From assembly GCA_024401565.1 (NCBI GenBank), contig JAKSKU010000004.1, positions 24,953 through 88,952 on the forward strand: a stretch of DNA of 64,000 bases, in the 5' to 3' direction. Origin of the DNA: Paludibacteraceae bacterium. GTDB taxonomy: Bacteria > Bacteroidota > Bacteroidia > Bacteroidales > Paludibacteraceae. The position numbers and the translations under genes are program-made. Numbering within the stretch: position 1 is the first letter of the stretch; every line of letters begins with the position of its first letter. Shown in pieces: positions 1 to 7,709 of the stretch. The notes beneath the pieces are model-generated. The model had not been told where the DNA came from. It saw nothing but the letters and a program-made list of their open reading frames with translations, and made no database searches.

Positions 1-1
1 A

Positions 2-52
2 CAACTTCATTTCAAGAAGCATGAAGATGCTTTAATGATTGAGATTTCTTAA
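2..52 (+). CDS. C-terminal tail of an upstream gene (partial)
   Basis: A frame open from the left edge ends at TAA 50-52 and encodes only about 16 residues ending in HEDALMIEIS. A strong intrinsic terminator starts two bases later, which is why I read it as the end of a real gene continuing left of the window. The product cannot be named. Confidence 0.35.
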   Translation, partial: QLHFKKHEDALMIEIS

Positions 53-53
53 C

Positions 54-97
54 AAAAAGCAAAGGACAATGGAGTATCATTGCCTTTTGCTTTTTTT
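54..97 (+). terminator. Intrinsic terminator after the left-edge gene
   Basis: AAAAAGCAAAGG pairs with CCTTTTGCTTTTT (one bulged A), with CAATG/CATTG extending the stem inward, and the hairpin ends in a run of seven T. Confidence 0.7.
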
Positions 98-113
98 ATA
101 CACAAAAATTTGA

Positions 114-121
114 TACTTTTG
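114..121 (+). promoter_or_regulatory. Bacteroidota -7 element for the histidine phosphatase
   Basis: TACTTTTG matches TAnnTTTG and lies 25 bases before the ATG at 146. No well-spaced -33 TTTG is visible, so the call rests on the -7 element and its position. Confidence 0.45.
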
Positions 122-145
122 CTACAGGATCAAATATTAGGTAAT

Positions 146-1408
146 ATGAGTATAAAACATTTAATAGTAGCATTTTCTTTATCAGCATTCTGTATTGGCC
201 AAACGATGGCCGTTTCCCCACAAGAGGAAATCACAAACACTATTGAAAAAGCAGGAGGCAACTATTACGCATATCCACAACCAAGCGGGAAAAAGACTGC
301 CGCTCCAGACGGTTATGAAGCATTCTATATAAGCCATTATGGCCGCCATGGTTCTCGTTATATGGTAGACGAAAGAGAAGCTGCCAACGCATGCTCCACT
401 CTTCAAAAAGCCAACGAACAAGGATTACTGACCGCTACAGGCAAGGAGGTGATCGCAAAGCTTGAAGAGGTGATGAAGGCTATGCATGGGCGAGACGGAG
501 ATCTTACCAAATTAGGTCTGCAGCAGCATAAAGAAATAGCGACCCGCTTATACAACAATTTTCCAAGTGTGCTCAACGGGAACAAAAAGATAGACGCAAA
601 GTCTACTTATGTTTCACGAAGCATATTGAGCATGGGTTCTTTCTGCCAAACATTGAAAGGCCTCAACAACAATCTGGAAATAGAGACAGACGCAAGCAAA
701 CACGACACGTATTTCTTGTGCCATGACAGAGTCAAGAATACAGAACGTCCGAAAGACGAAGGCGAATGGTACCAGAAATTCGTCAACTACGGAAAACATA
801 AACGTGATCCAGAACGTCTGATGTCAGTGTTGTTCACAGACCCAAAATTCTTAAAGAAGGATGACGCCAGAACATTAAGCGAAGAGTTGTTCAATGTGGC
901 CTGCTCCATACAGAACACACCATCAGTGAAATGTGAGCTTCTATCTCTTTTCAGCAAAGATGAGTTGTGGGACTACTGGCAGGCACAGAACGCGTTCTGG
1001 TACTATTTCTGCGGCGGATACAATAAAAAGGAAAGAGCAAGGGAATTGTCAATCGATCTATTGAACGATATCGTTGATCAGGCCGACTCCGCAATAGCCA
1101 ACAACAATGTCAGCGCCCATTTCCGTTTCGGACACGACACCGGATTGTTCCCATTGGTTGTTTTGATGAAGATCAACAGCACATACGACGAAGTGATCAG
1201 TTTTGACCACCTCCACTACACATGGGTTGATTTCCGTACAGTTCCAACATCAGCAAACATTCAGTTTGTATTCTACAAAAGCAAGAAAAGCAAAGACATT
1301 CTTGTCAAAATCCTTTTGAATGAAGAAGAGGCAAATCTTCCTATAAAGGCATTTGACGGTCCCTACTACAAATGGGAAGATCTAAAGAAATATTGCAAAT
1401 CATTGTAA
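146..1408 (+). CDS. Secreted histidine acid phosphatase (branch 2, phytase-like)
   Basis: A 420-residue periplasmic or surface phosphatase of histidine phosphatase clan branch 2. Seen: a signal peptide (about residues 1-22), the phosphohistidine motif RHGSR at 67-71 in the context HYGRHGSRYM, and a distal GHDTG (HD proton-donor type) near residue 337. The family hydrolyses phosphomonoesters including inositol phosphates. Gut Bacteroides MINPP phytases belong to the same clan but usually carry HAE rather than HD, so substrate is left open. The start at 146 is preferred over an in-frame ATG at 80 because the upstream 22 residues overlap the terminator and promoter and would bury the signal peptide. 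It stands alone, ending convergently with the GH44 gene across a 14-bp-stem hairpin. Confidence 0.8.
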   Translation: MSIKHLIVAFSLSAFCIGQTMAVSPQEEITNTIEKAGGNYYAYPQPSGKKTAAPDGYEAFYISHYGRHGSRYMVDEREAANACSTLQKANEQGLLTATGKEVIAKLEEVMKAMHGRDGDLTKLGLQQHKEIATRLYNNFPSVLNGNKKIDAKSTYVSRSILSMGSFCQTLKGLNNNLEIETDASKHDTYFLCHDRVKNTERPKDEGEWYQKFVNYGKHKRDPERLMSVLFTDPKFLKKDDARTLSEELFNVACSIQNTPSVKCELLSLFSKDELWDYWQAQNAFWYYFCGGYNKKERARELSIDLLNDIVDQADSAIANNNVSAHFRFGHDTGLFPLVVLMKINSTYDEVISFDHLHYTWVDFRTVPTSANIQFVFYKSKKSKDILVKILLNEEEANLPIKAFDGPYYKWEDLKKYCKSL

Positions 1409-1470
1409 TCTTCGGATTATGTCTCACATAGAAAACATAAAAGACATAAAAATCTAGGAGAGATATATAC

Positions 1471-1513
1471 AAAATGGCATAGAACTTGCAATTGCAATTT
1501 TCTATGCCATTTT
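1471..1513. terminator. Bidirectional terminator between phosphatase and GH44 genes
   Basis: AAAATGGCATAGAA (1471-1484) and TTCTATGCCATTTT (1500-1513) form a perfect 14-bp stem around a 15-base loop. It sits in the convergent gap and has A/T runs on both sides, so it can stop transcription from either side. The rest of the gap to 1678 holds no gene. Confidence 0.7.
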
Positions 1514-1678
1514 ATATTTAATCTGGAGATTATATAGCAGTTGTCCAAAATGAGGATTGCAAAGGGCCATGTTTGATTTTTGGGTCCCTAACCACTCCCC
1601 CAACGAGCGTATAAAGAAAAAGTGTGTGTTGGACTACTTGTATATAATTGCCTATAATTTTCTAAAAATGTATCGGCG

Positions 1679-3562
1679 TTATCTTACAACAACCTTTGTG
1701 ACTGTTGTGTTCTTCTTTCCATTCACCTTTACTATGTAAGAGCCTTTACCTGCAATATCGAAAGCCACAAAATCATTGCCGTTGCCGACAACCGACTCGC
1801 TGTGTACTCCGTTGGCACCAATGATGTCGATACTGTGAATGCCCTCAGCCGACTTAGCAAAGAACTCTCCTCCCGAAACTGTTGGATAAACAATCGCGTC
1901 TTCACGGGCAGCTACCGATTCCACACTAGCGGCAGCACTCTTCAAAAGCACTGCTTTGATGCTTTTGGCAGGCAACGATGTCTTGACCACTCCTTTGGAA
2001 ACAGTCGCGTCTCCTTCCACAAGAGCATTTTCAGTATGACTAACGAAAGTCTCCGATTTAGGCAGATTGGCAAGAGAAAGTGTCTTGCAGTCTCCGTCAG
2101 CAATCTCCATTCCAGAAACAGTCAACTCCACGTTTGCCTCATCATTCAACGAACGGTTGACGATTAGCAACGTCGCTTCTGAATTATCTTTATTGACAGT
2201 GACATAGCTCTCCACCATATTCACATCTGTCGACTTGCTAGGCACATAATATTCCTGGCTGTAGCGGCCCATCAAGTGGATTGCCTCCCACATTCCGGGA
2301 TACCAGCTCCACGGAGTGAAAAACTCACCGTTGTTTTTCATCAACTCTCCGACGTGGCTGATGTACGAGATAGCATGAGTGATAGGTTCATAACTGCTGC
2401 TGATGTTATACTCCGACACTGAGAATGTTACTCCGTGGTCTTCTCCGATATACTCTTTCATCCAATCGTCGCAACGTCCAAGGATATACTCTTTCTTGAT
2501 GTTTGTGTCCCATCCACCATTCAATGTGTATAGTCCGTTGGCTTCTGGATTATCGTAAGTGCGGTCGAAATAAGTGCGGTGCGACTGAAGACTAACTTCT
2601 TCTCCTTTTTCTCCACTTGGATAGTAGTGGATGTCAAGCACATCAAGTAGTTTGACGCCGTGTTTCTTCTGCTCCTGACCGATTCTCATGATGAAATACT
2701 GTAGCCATGGCATCTGTTTGCCCTCCCAAATCGGGAATTGATGTCCTTTAGATGTTCCGCTTGTGGCATACCATGTCCACTCACTTCCTGCCACCGGACC
2801 ACAAAGTTTGATATCCGGAAATTTCTCCTTTGCTGCCAACGCTGCTTTCACGTACTGCTGCACATAAAACTCAGGATCAAAATCTGGATGGACGTCCTTG
2901 TGTGTCCAACTCCACATCTCTGGCTCGTTATCCATGTTCCAGTAGATAAACTGGCTCATGTCGCGCTTCAACTCATCTTTCCAATAAGTAAGGATGTCAG
3001 TAGTCTGGTCTGTTGTCCACTCTTCAAGATAAAGAGATGTGTCTCCGGCCTTGTATTCCTTTGCTGCAAGATCGATCACTTCTCCGCCGCCACACAAAGG
3101 CCATGAGCACCATTCGCCCCATTGGCTCTGGTTGAATTCCCAGTCGTTGAAATTGTATGCTTTTGACGCAGCCACATATCCGCAAAGTTGGAATGAATAC
3201 ATACCTTGTATTCCGGGAAACGACTCGTTCATCACCTTTGATGACATATCCCAGTCGCAGTCGTAGATGTTGCTGTACCAGTCGGGATGACAAGTAAGTT
3301 TCTTCTGGTAGTTGAATTTTGTCGCGTTGTTACCATTGTTGAGACGGACGAACTTGATGCCACTCTCTTTCAACTGAGTCTCAAAGGCAGGATCAAGCGT
3401 CTTGCCTGGCTGAAACGGAATGTCAGAAGTGTTGCGGCCAAATAGGTACGGACTGTACTTCTTGGCACCACTCTTAGTGTCGACGGAAATCTTCACGTCC
3501 GCTGCGTTGACAATAGTCGACGATGCCGCCACTATTGTCAGAAATAGTAATTTGTGTTTCAT
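1679..3562 (-). CDS. GH44 endo-beta-1,4-glucanase/xyloglucanase with T9SS tail
   Basis: A secreted glycoside hydrolase acting on beta-1,4-glucans such as xyloglucan or carboxymethylcellulose. Seen: signal peptide 1-20 (cut after VNA), then a GH44-type catalytic region with WNMDNEPEMW (E213 as likely acid/base) followed by the family-typical THKDVHP, and VSEYN (E384 as likely nucleophile). A beta-sandwich follows (about 440-545), then a C-terminal domain (about 555-627) ending in KNTTVTKVVVR, typical of type A T9SS sorting signals, so the enzyme is probably exported and anchored on the surface. Several cysteines cluster at residues 91-158. It lies 109 bp downstream of the expansin gene on the same strand, which suggests a shared role in cell-wall breakdown. 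The family call rests on motif recognition; GH51 or GH30 were considered but lack the DNEPxxW...H...HP pattern. Confidence 0.85.
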   Translation of the reverse strand: MKHKLLFLTIVAASSTIVNAADVKISVDTKSGAKKYSPYLFGRNTSDIPFQPGKTLDPAFETQLKESGIKFVRLNNGNNATKFNYQKKLTCHPDWYSNIYDCDWDMSSKVMNESFPGIQGMYSFQLCGYVAASKAYNFNDWEFNQSQWGEWCSWPLCGGGEVIDLAAKEYKAGDTSLYLEEWTTDQTTDILTYWKDELKRDMSQFIYWNMDNEPEMWSWTHKDVHPDFDPEFYVQQYVKAALAAKEKFPDIKLCGPVAGSEWTWYATSGTSKGHQFPIWEGKQMPWLQYFIMRIGQEQKKHGVKLLDVLDIHYYPSGEKGEEVSLQSHRTYFDRTYDNPEANGLYTLNGGWDTNIKKEYILGRCDDWMKEYIGEDHGVTFSVSEYNISSSYEPITHAISYISHVGELMKNNGEFFTPWSWYPGMWEAIHLMGRYSQEYYVPSKSTDVNMVESYVTVNKDNSEATLLIVNRSLNDEANVELTVSGMEIADGDCKTLSLANLPKSETFVSHTENALVEGDATVSKGVVKTSLPAKSIKAVLLKSAAASVESVAAREDAIVYPTVSGGEFFAKSAEGIHSIDIIGANGVHSESVVGNGNDFVAFDIAGKGSYIVKVNGKKNTTVTKVVVR

Positions 3563-3589
3563 GTAAGGTAATAATTGTGTTAGTTTTTA

Positions 3590-3597
3590 CAAATGTA
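3590..3597 (-). promoter_or_regulatory. Possible own promoter of the GH44 gene
   Basis: On the minus strand TACATTTG matches TAnnTTTG and is 28 bases upstream of the GH44 ATG. A weak hairpin (3620-3628 with 3640-3647) lies just upstream and could attenuate read-through from the expansin gene. Confidence 0.4.
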
Positions 3598-3671
3598 TAT
3601 TATATCTCAATTCAAGAAAGGGATATAGCATAATTTATACTATTCCCTATCTAACATGAGACAAACGTCAT

Positions 3672-4550
3672 CTATCGAATGATGTATTTGATGCCAGAGT
3701 TCTTGCTTCTGATTATTCCGCCAATTATAGAAGACGGTATAGATTCGATCGATTCGTATTCACCAAGATATTTGCCATCAACGGTAAAGACCTGAAATGG
3801 AGGCTCAAAATCGGTATCCTGCGATGATTTGTCTTTAGTGACGGTATTGTTTGCGTCACATTCAGTAAGGGAGAACTGCACTCCCGTCTCCACTTCTCCA
3901 CCCTCCTTATATTCCACATCTTTTATCACGACAGACTCTCCGGTAGACGCAGTGATACGGAAAGTGTACGGGCCGATCTTGCTTTTATCCTCGTCGATAC
4001 CGGCATTTTCCACAAAATAGTTATAATCTGTTCTTTTTATCTCCACCCAACTGCCATCTTTTTTCTGATATTCAAGTTTATCTATCGCATAAAGATGGTC
4101 GTAGACAGCCATTTTGAAATAGAACTGACTCATTCCCAACTCATATTTCACTCTCATTCCACCAATCTCACGGCATGGGATGAAACACCATTTGATAGGC
4201 ACTCTTCCGTCCTCAAGCTTGGCGACACGAATAAAAGCCTCCGTGCTGAAATCAATATCTCCATGCTTGCACTCCGGACATCGGTCTACAATCTTCAGGT
4301 CAATCTCGCCGATAGGGCCAATCACATGTACACATGCCCCACACGTCATGCTCTCGTCATACTGTTCGTGATTCATAGCGCAATGATAAAAATCACCCTC
4401 GTCAACAAAAATACCGCAGTTGCCACCGTTAGTACCCGCAATACCACCATACTGAGTGCCTTCACCAGTATACCAAACAGTGTCGCAAGCAGTCTGCGCT
4501 AGAATAGGTGCCGACAAAAGAGAAAGAAAGAATAGTAGTGTCTTTTTCAT
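3672..4550 (-). CDS. Bacterial expansin-like protein (DPBB + CBM63) with sorting tail
   Basis: A secreted, non-hydrolytic cell-wall-loosening protein. Seen: signal peptide 1-19; a double-psi beta-barrel domain (about 25-127) with GTQYGG, NGGNCG and the expansin signature VDRCPECKHGDIDFSTEAF (D89 and D98/D100 match the conserved acidic residues of EXLX1-type proteins); then a CBM63-like second domain (about 133-230) with DGSW, DYNYFV and GPYTFRIT. A roughly 50-residue tail reads FTVDGKYLGEYESIES...GIKYIIR, resembling a T9SS type A sorting domain. Ten cysteines after the signal peptide imply disulfides. It is the first gene of a pair with the GH44 enzyme. Expansins are known mainly from plants, fungi and scattered plant-associated bacteria, so presence in a Bacteroidota with a T9SS-like tail is notable. 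A plain barwin/RlpA-like protein is less likely because the second domain is present. Confidence 0.85.
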   Translation of the reverse strand: MKKTLLFFLSLLSAPILAQTACDTVWYTGEGTQYGGIAGTNGGNCGIFVDEGDFYHCAMNHEQYDESMTCGACVHVIGPIGEIDLKIVDRCPECKHGDIDFSTEAFIRVAKLEDGRVPIKWCFIPCREIGGMRVKYELGMSQFYFKMAVYDHLYAIDKLEYQKKDGSWVEIKRTDYNYFVENAGIDEDKSKIGPYTFRITASTGESVVIKDVEYKEGGEVETGVQFSLTECDANNTVTKDKSSQDTDFEPPFQVFTVDGKYLGEYESIESIPSSIIGGIIRSKNSGIKYIIR

Positions 4551-4587
4551 TTTTCGTAGTAAAAAGTAAGTGTTGATCTGTTGACAA

Positions 4588-4595
4588 CAAAGATA
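4588..4595 (-). promoter_or_regulatory. -7 element for the expansin-GH44 pair
   Basis: The minus-strand reading TATCTTTG matches TAnnTTTG and leaves a leader of about 30 bases to the ATG at 4550. No clear -33 element. Confidence 0.4.
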
Positions 4596-4626
4596 GAAAA
4601 AATTACAGACATATATCTATTATTGC

Positions 4627-4634
4627 TATTTTTG
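4627..4634 (+). promoter_or_regulatory. -7 element for queH
   Basis: TATTTTTG matches TAnnTTTG. It ends only 4 bases before the first ATG (4639), so if it is used the transcript would start at about 4641 and translation would begin at ATG 4666 or 4669. Confidence 0.4.
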
Positions 4635-4638
4635 CAAT

Positions 4639-5247
4639 ATGAATCGAGAGAATGCCGACAACACGATGATGAAAATTTTGTCGAAGTATGCAGCCGACGG
4701 GAAAAAACCGACGGTGATGCTTCACGTCTGCTGTGCGCCATGCGCGTCGGCAAGCATCGAAAGAATACATCCTCTCACTCAACTGACCCTTCTTTTCTAC
4801 AACCCCAACATCATGCCGCAGCAGGAGTATGAAAAGCGAAAAGCCGAGCTGAAACGTATGATATCGGAAAATCCTGAATACGCTGATGTGAAGTTTGTAG
4901 ACATCGATTACGACAACAGCGAATATATGCATTTTGTACGCGGCCATGAGAAAGACGAAGAGCAAGGCGAACGTTGCACTCTATGCTTCACATTGCGATT
5001 GAGGAAAACAGCTCAAATGGCGAGAGAGAAAGGGTTGGAATTCTTTGCCACGACACTGACTATCGGTCCGAAGAAGAACACCGACGTGATAAGCGCAGTA
5101 GGCAGACAAATAGCGAAAGAGGAAGGCATCCAATACCTGCCGTCTGATTTCAAACGGAAAAAAGGCTACGAACGCAGTCTGCAGCTCAGCAACGAGCTGA
5201 AGCTTTATCGTCAAAGTTATTGTGGATGTGCGTTTGCAAGAAAATAA
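4639..5247 (+). CDS. queH: Epoxyqueuosine reductase QueH
   Basis: Reduces epoxyqueuosine to queuosine in tRNA (anticodons GUN), the last step of queuosine synthesis; a non-orthologous alternative to QueG. Seen: the N-terminal cysteine cluster HVCCAPCAS, the central CTLCF, and the C-terminal YCGCAF, which in this family ligate the iron-sulfur cluster and extra iron. The 202-residue length is typical. The longest frame starts at 4639, but a promoter-like TATTTTTG at 4627-4634 points to M10 or M11 (4666/4669), which also places HVCCAPC nearer the N terminus as is usual. It is followed after 18 bp by a TonB-dependent receptor gene on the same strand. Confidence 0.9.
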   Translation: MNRENADNTMMKILSKYAADGKKPTVMLHVCCAPCASASIERIHPLTQLTLLFYNPNIMPQQEYEKRKAELKRMISENPEYADVKFVDIDYDNSEYMHFVRGHEKDEEQGERCTLCFTLRLRKTAQMAREKGLEFFATTLTIGPKKNTDVISAVGRQIAKEEGIQYLPSDFKRKKGYERSLQLSNELKLYRQSYCGCAFARK

Positions 5248-5251
5248 TTAC

Positions 5252-5259
5252 TACTTTTG
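5252..5259 (+). promoter_or_regulatory. -7 element abutting the TonB-dependent receptor start
   Basis: TACTTTTG lies 6 bases before the ATG at 5266. If functional it would give a leaderless or nearly leaderless transcript; otherwise the receptor is co-transcribed with queH. Confidence 0.35.
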
Positions 5260-5265
5260 TAGCAA

Positions 5266-7686
5266 ATGTTGAGATTTAAATATTACATAGCGGCAATAGC
5301 AACGCTGATATCGCAATTGGCGATGGCGTGGACTATCGGAGGACGAATCACTGACAAGGACAATCTCCCTGTCGGCGATGCATCTGTGGCTATTCTTGGC
5401 ACAACCCTCGGCACACTCGCCGATCACGACGGACGTTTCTCTTTGGAAGTGAACAGCGACACCACTGCTATCCTGTCAGTGTATATGCTTGGCTACAAAG
5501 AAGAGAGATTCAAGATTTCCAAGTTGACGGGATATTTGCGCATCTCATTGAAGGAAGAAGACATCGTGCTTGAAGACGTCAATATTGAAGTTCAACGCAA
5601 GCAATCCAACTCTGTGGTGCTTATCGATGTGAGTGACATGCGCAACGTCCCATCTGCAATAAGCGGTGGAGTCGAAAGCCTGGTAAAAAGCCAATCGGGC
5701 GTTATATCGACCAATGAGTTGTCGCAACAATATTCCGTACGTGGAGGAAGCTATGACGAGAACAGCGTCTATGTTAACGGCATAGAGGTGTTCCGCCCGC
5801 AGTTGGTCCGCAGTGCCCAACAAGAGGGACTGTCTTTCGTCAATCTTGACATGGTGGAAAGCGTTGAGTTTTCATCAGGAGGATTCTCATCAGAGATGGG
5901 AGACAAGATGAGTTCGGTGTTGGACATCAACTACCGTAAGCCACAGCGTAAGTTTGAAGGTAATGTCTCGGGAAGTTTCTTGGGAACATCCGCGTCTCTC
6001 GGCAGCAAAACCGGCAAATTCTCCCAGCTTCACGGTTTCCGCTACAAATCGTCGGCCTACCTGTTCAACAGAAGACAGAATGACTCGACCGACACAAACA
6101 AAGCCTCATACGATACAAAATTCATCGATTATCAGACCTACATGACGTGGGAGATCTCTCCTAAATGGGAAATCTGTCTGTTAGGCAACATCGCGAAAAA
6201 CATATACAACTATACTCCATACGAAAGAGAGACAGATTTCGGTCCGATGACCGACGTGAAGAAATTCAGAGTTGATTTCGAAGGAAACGAGAAAGACGAG
6301 TATTCAAACGTGTTTGGCAACCTATCGTTGAATTTCAAGCCACGTGAAAACACCAAATTGTCTCTGCTTGCCACTGGATACACGTCGCAGGAGAATGTGA
6401 CATACGACATTATCGGAGAGTTTTCATTGAGCGACGCACTAGAGTCGAAAGTGGTGAACAAAGACTACTCAAAAGGAATGTCGACTTATCACGAAAACGC
6501 ACGTGACTTTCTGAACACAAAAATCGTAAGCTTAACACATCTTGGAGAGATTGCGAAAAAGAGAAACCATATCAAATGGGGTGTCACACTACAGAAAGAG
6601 ACTGTAGACGACAAAATCTCCGAATGGACAATGAACGACTCCGCAGGATATTCCATTCCACGTAACGAAGAGTCGTTCCCTATCAGCTACAACATGTACT
6701 CCGACCAGATAGTGGAGTCGACACGATTCATCTCATTCCTGCAGAACACATTGCACGGGGAGACAGAACGTGGACGAGTGATCTTCACCGCAGGAATACG
6801 TTTCAACTACTGGTCGTACAACGACGAGTTGCTGTTCAGCCCAAGAGCATCCGTCGCATATTTCCCTAACAAATGTCCGAACTGGGGATTCCGTTGGGCG
6901 GCAGGACGCTACTTCCAATCTCCGTTCTACAAAGAGTTGAGAGACACAATGGTTATGGCGAACGGAGACGTAGAGGTACGCCAGAACGACAAGATACAGT
7001 CGCCACGCTCATGGCAGATCGTGATGGGAGCGGACAAGTACTTCACAATGTGGAAACGACCATTCAAGTTTACATACGAGATCTACGGAAAATACATCGA
7101 CCGTATAATCCCATACAGTGTCGACAATGTCAAGATCGTGTATGAAGGAGAGAACAACGGACATGGGTATGTGGTCGGAACAGACTTGAAACTGTTTGGC
7201 GAGTTTATACCGGGCACCGACTCATGGATCAGTTTCGGATGGATGCGGGCAAGAGAAAACATATATGGAGACGGTTTGGATTACCTCTATTCTCCCAACA
7301 ACAGATCATACAACGTATCACTGTTCTTCCAGGATAAATTCCCTAACATAGAACAGTTGAAGATGAATCTGATGTTGAGTTTTGCCGACGGATTCAAGTT
7401 CGGAGCTCCATTTTCAGCACAGAAAGACAGATACGACGCACCGTCATACAGACGAGTTGATATCGGACTGACATATTGTCTGCAGCAAGGAAGAGACAAG
7501 GTGATGAGCAAACCAGTGTTGAGACAGCTACGTGGCGTGAGTCTGTCATTGGACTGCCTGAACCTGTTTGACATCGCTAACGTCAGCAACTATACATGGG
7601 TATCAGCCGCGACAGGAGGAAAATACGCAGTGCCAAACTCACTAACGCCCAGAATGGTCAATGTAAAGCTTGCAATTGATTTTTAA
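5266..7686 (+). CDS. TonB-dependent outer membrane receptor
   Basis: An 806-residue energised outer-membrane importer. Seen: signal peptide 1-21; a carboxypeptidase-regulatory-like beta-sandwich (about 22-110: GGRITDKDNLPVGDASVAILGT, LGYKEERFKISK); a plug domain (about 120-225) with QQYSVRGGSYDENSVYVNGIEV and a VESVEFSSGGFSSEMGDKMSS stretch; then a 22-strand-type barrel with many aromatic-flanked strands, ending in VNVKLAIDF with the terminal Phe typical of barrel proteins. It is not SusC-type (shorter, no SusD beside it). The substrate is unknown; adjacency to queH is not enough to infer queuine or precursor uptake, though this could be tested. It is 23 bp upstream of a FucP-type permease, so substrate delivery to the same route is possible. 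Confidence 0.85.
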   Translation: MLRFKYYIAAIATLISQLAMAWTIGGRITDKDNLPVGDASVAILGTTLGTLADHDGRFSLEVNSDTTAILSVYMLGYKEERFKISKLTGYLRISLKEEDIVLEDVNIEVQRKQSNSVVLIDVSDMRNVPSAISGGVESLVKSQSGVISTNELSQQYSVRGGSYDENSVYVNGIEVFRPQLVRSAQQEGLSFVNLDMVESVEFSSGGFSSEMGDKMSSVLDINYRKPQRKFEGNVSGSFLGTSASLGSKTGKFSQLHGFRYKSSAYLFNRRQNDSTDTNKASYDTKFIDYQTYMTWEISPKWEICLLGNIAKNIYNYTPYERETDFGPMTDVKKFRVDFEGNEKDEYSNVFGNLSLNFKPRENTKLSLLATGYTSQENVTYDIIGEFSLSDALESKVVNKDYSKGMSTYHENARDFLNTKIVSLTHLGEIAKKRNHIKWGVTLQKETVDDKISEWTMNDSAGYSIPRNEESFPISYNMYSDQIVESTRFISFLQNTLHGETERGRVIFTAGIRFNYWSYNDELLFSPRASVAYFPNKCPNWGFRWAAGRYFQSPFYKELRDTMVMANGDVEVRQNDKIQSPRSWQIVMGADKYFTMWKRPFKFTYEIYGKYIDRIIPYSVDNVKIVYEGENNGHGYVVGTDLKLFGEFIPGTDSWISFGWMRARENIYGDGLDYLYSPNNRSYNVSLFFQDKFPNIEQLKMNLMLSFADGFKFGAPFSAQKDRYDAPSYRRVDIGLTYCLQQGRDKVMSKPVLRQLRGVSLSLDCLNLFDIANVSNYTWVSAATGGKYAVPNSLTPRMVNVKLAIDF

Positions 7687-7709
7687 AATAACAAAACATA
7701 TTAACACTT

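Noticed and set aside
80-145. Start of the histidine phosphatase at ATG 80
   Set aside because: It lies within the upstream terminator and before the promoter element; ATG 146 gives the signal peptide at the N terminus.
146-1408. MINPP-type phytase
   Set aside because: The distal motif is HD, not HAE, so only the broader histidine phosphatase call is supported.
1679-3562. Alpha-L-arabinofuranosidase (GH51) for the large hydrolase
   Set aside because: The YWNMDNEPEMW...THKDVHP pattern and the SEYN nucleophile context fit GH44, not GH51.
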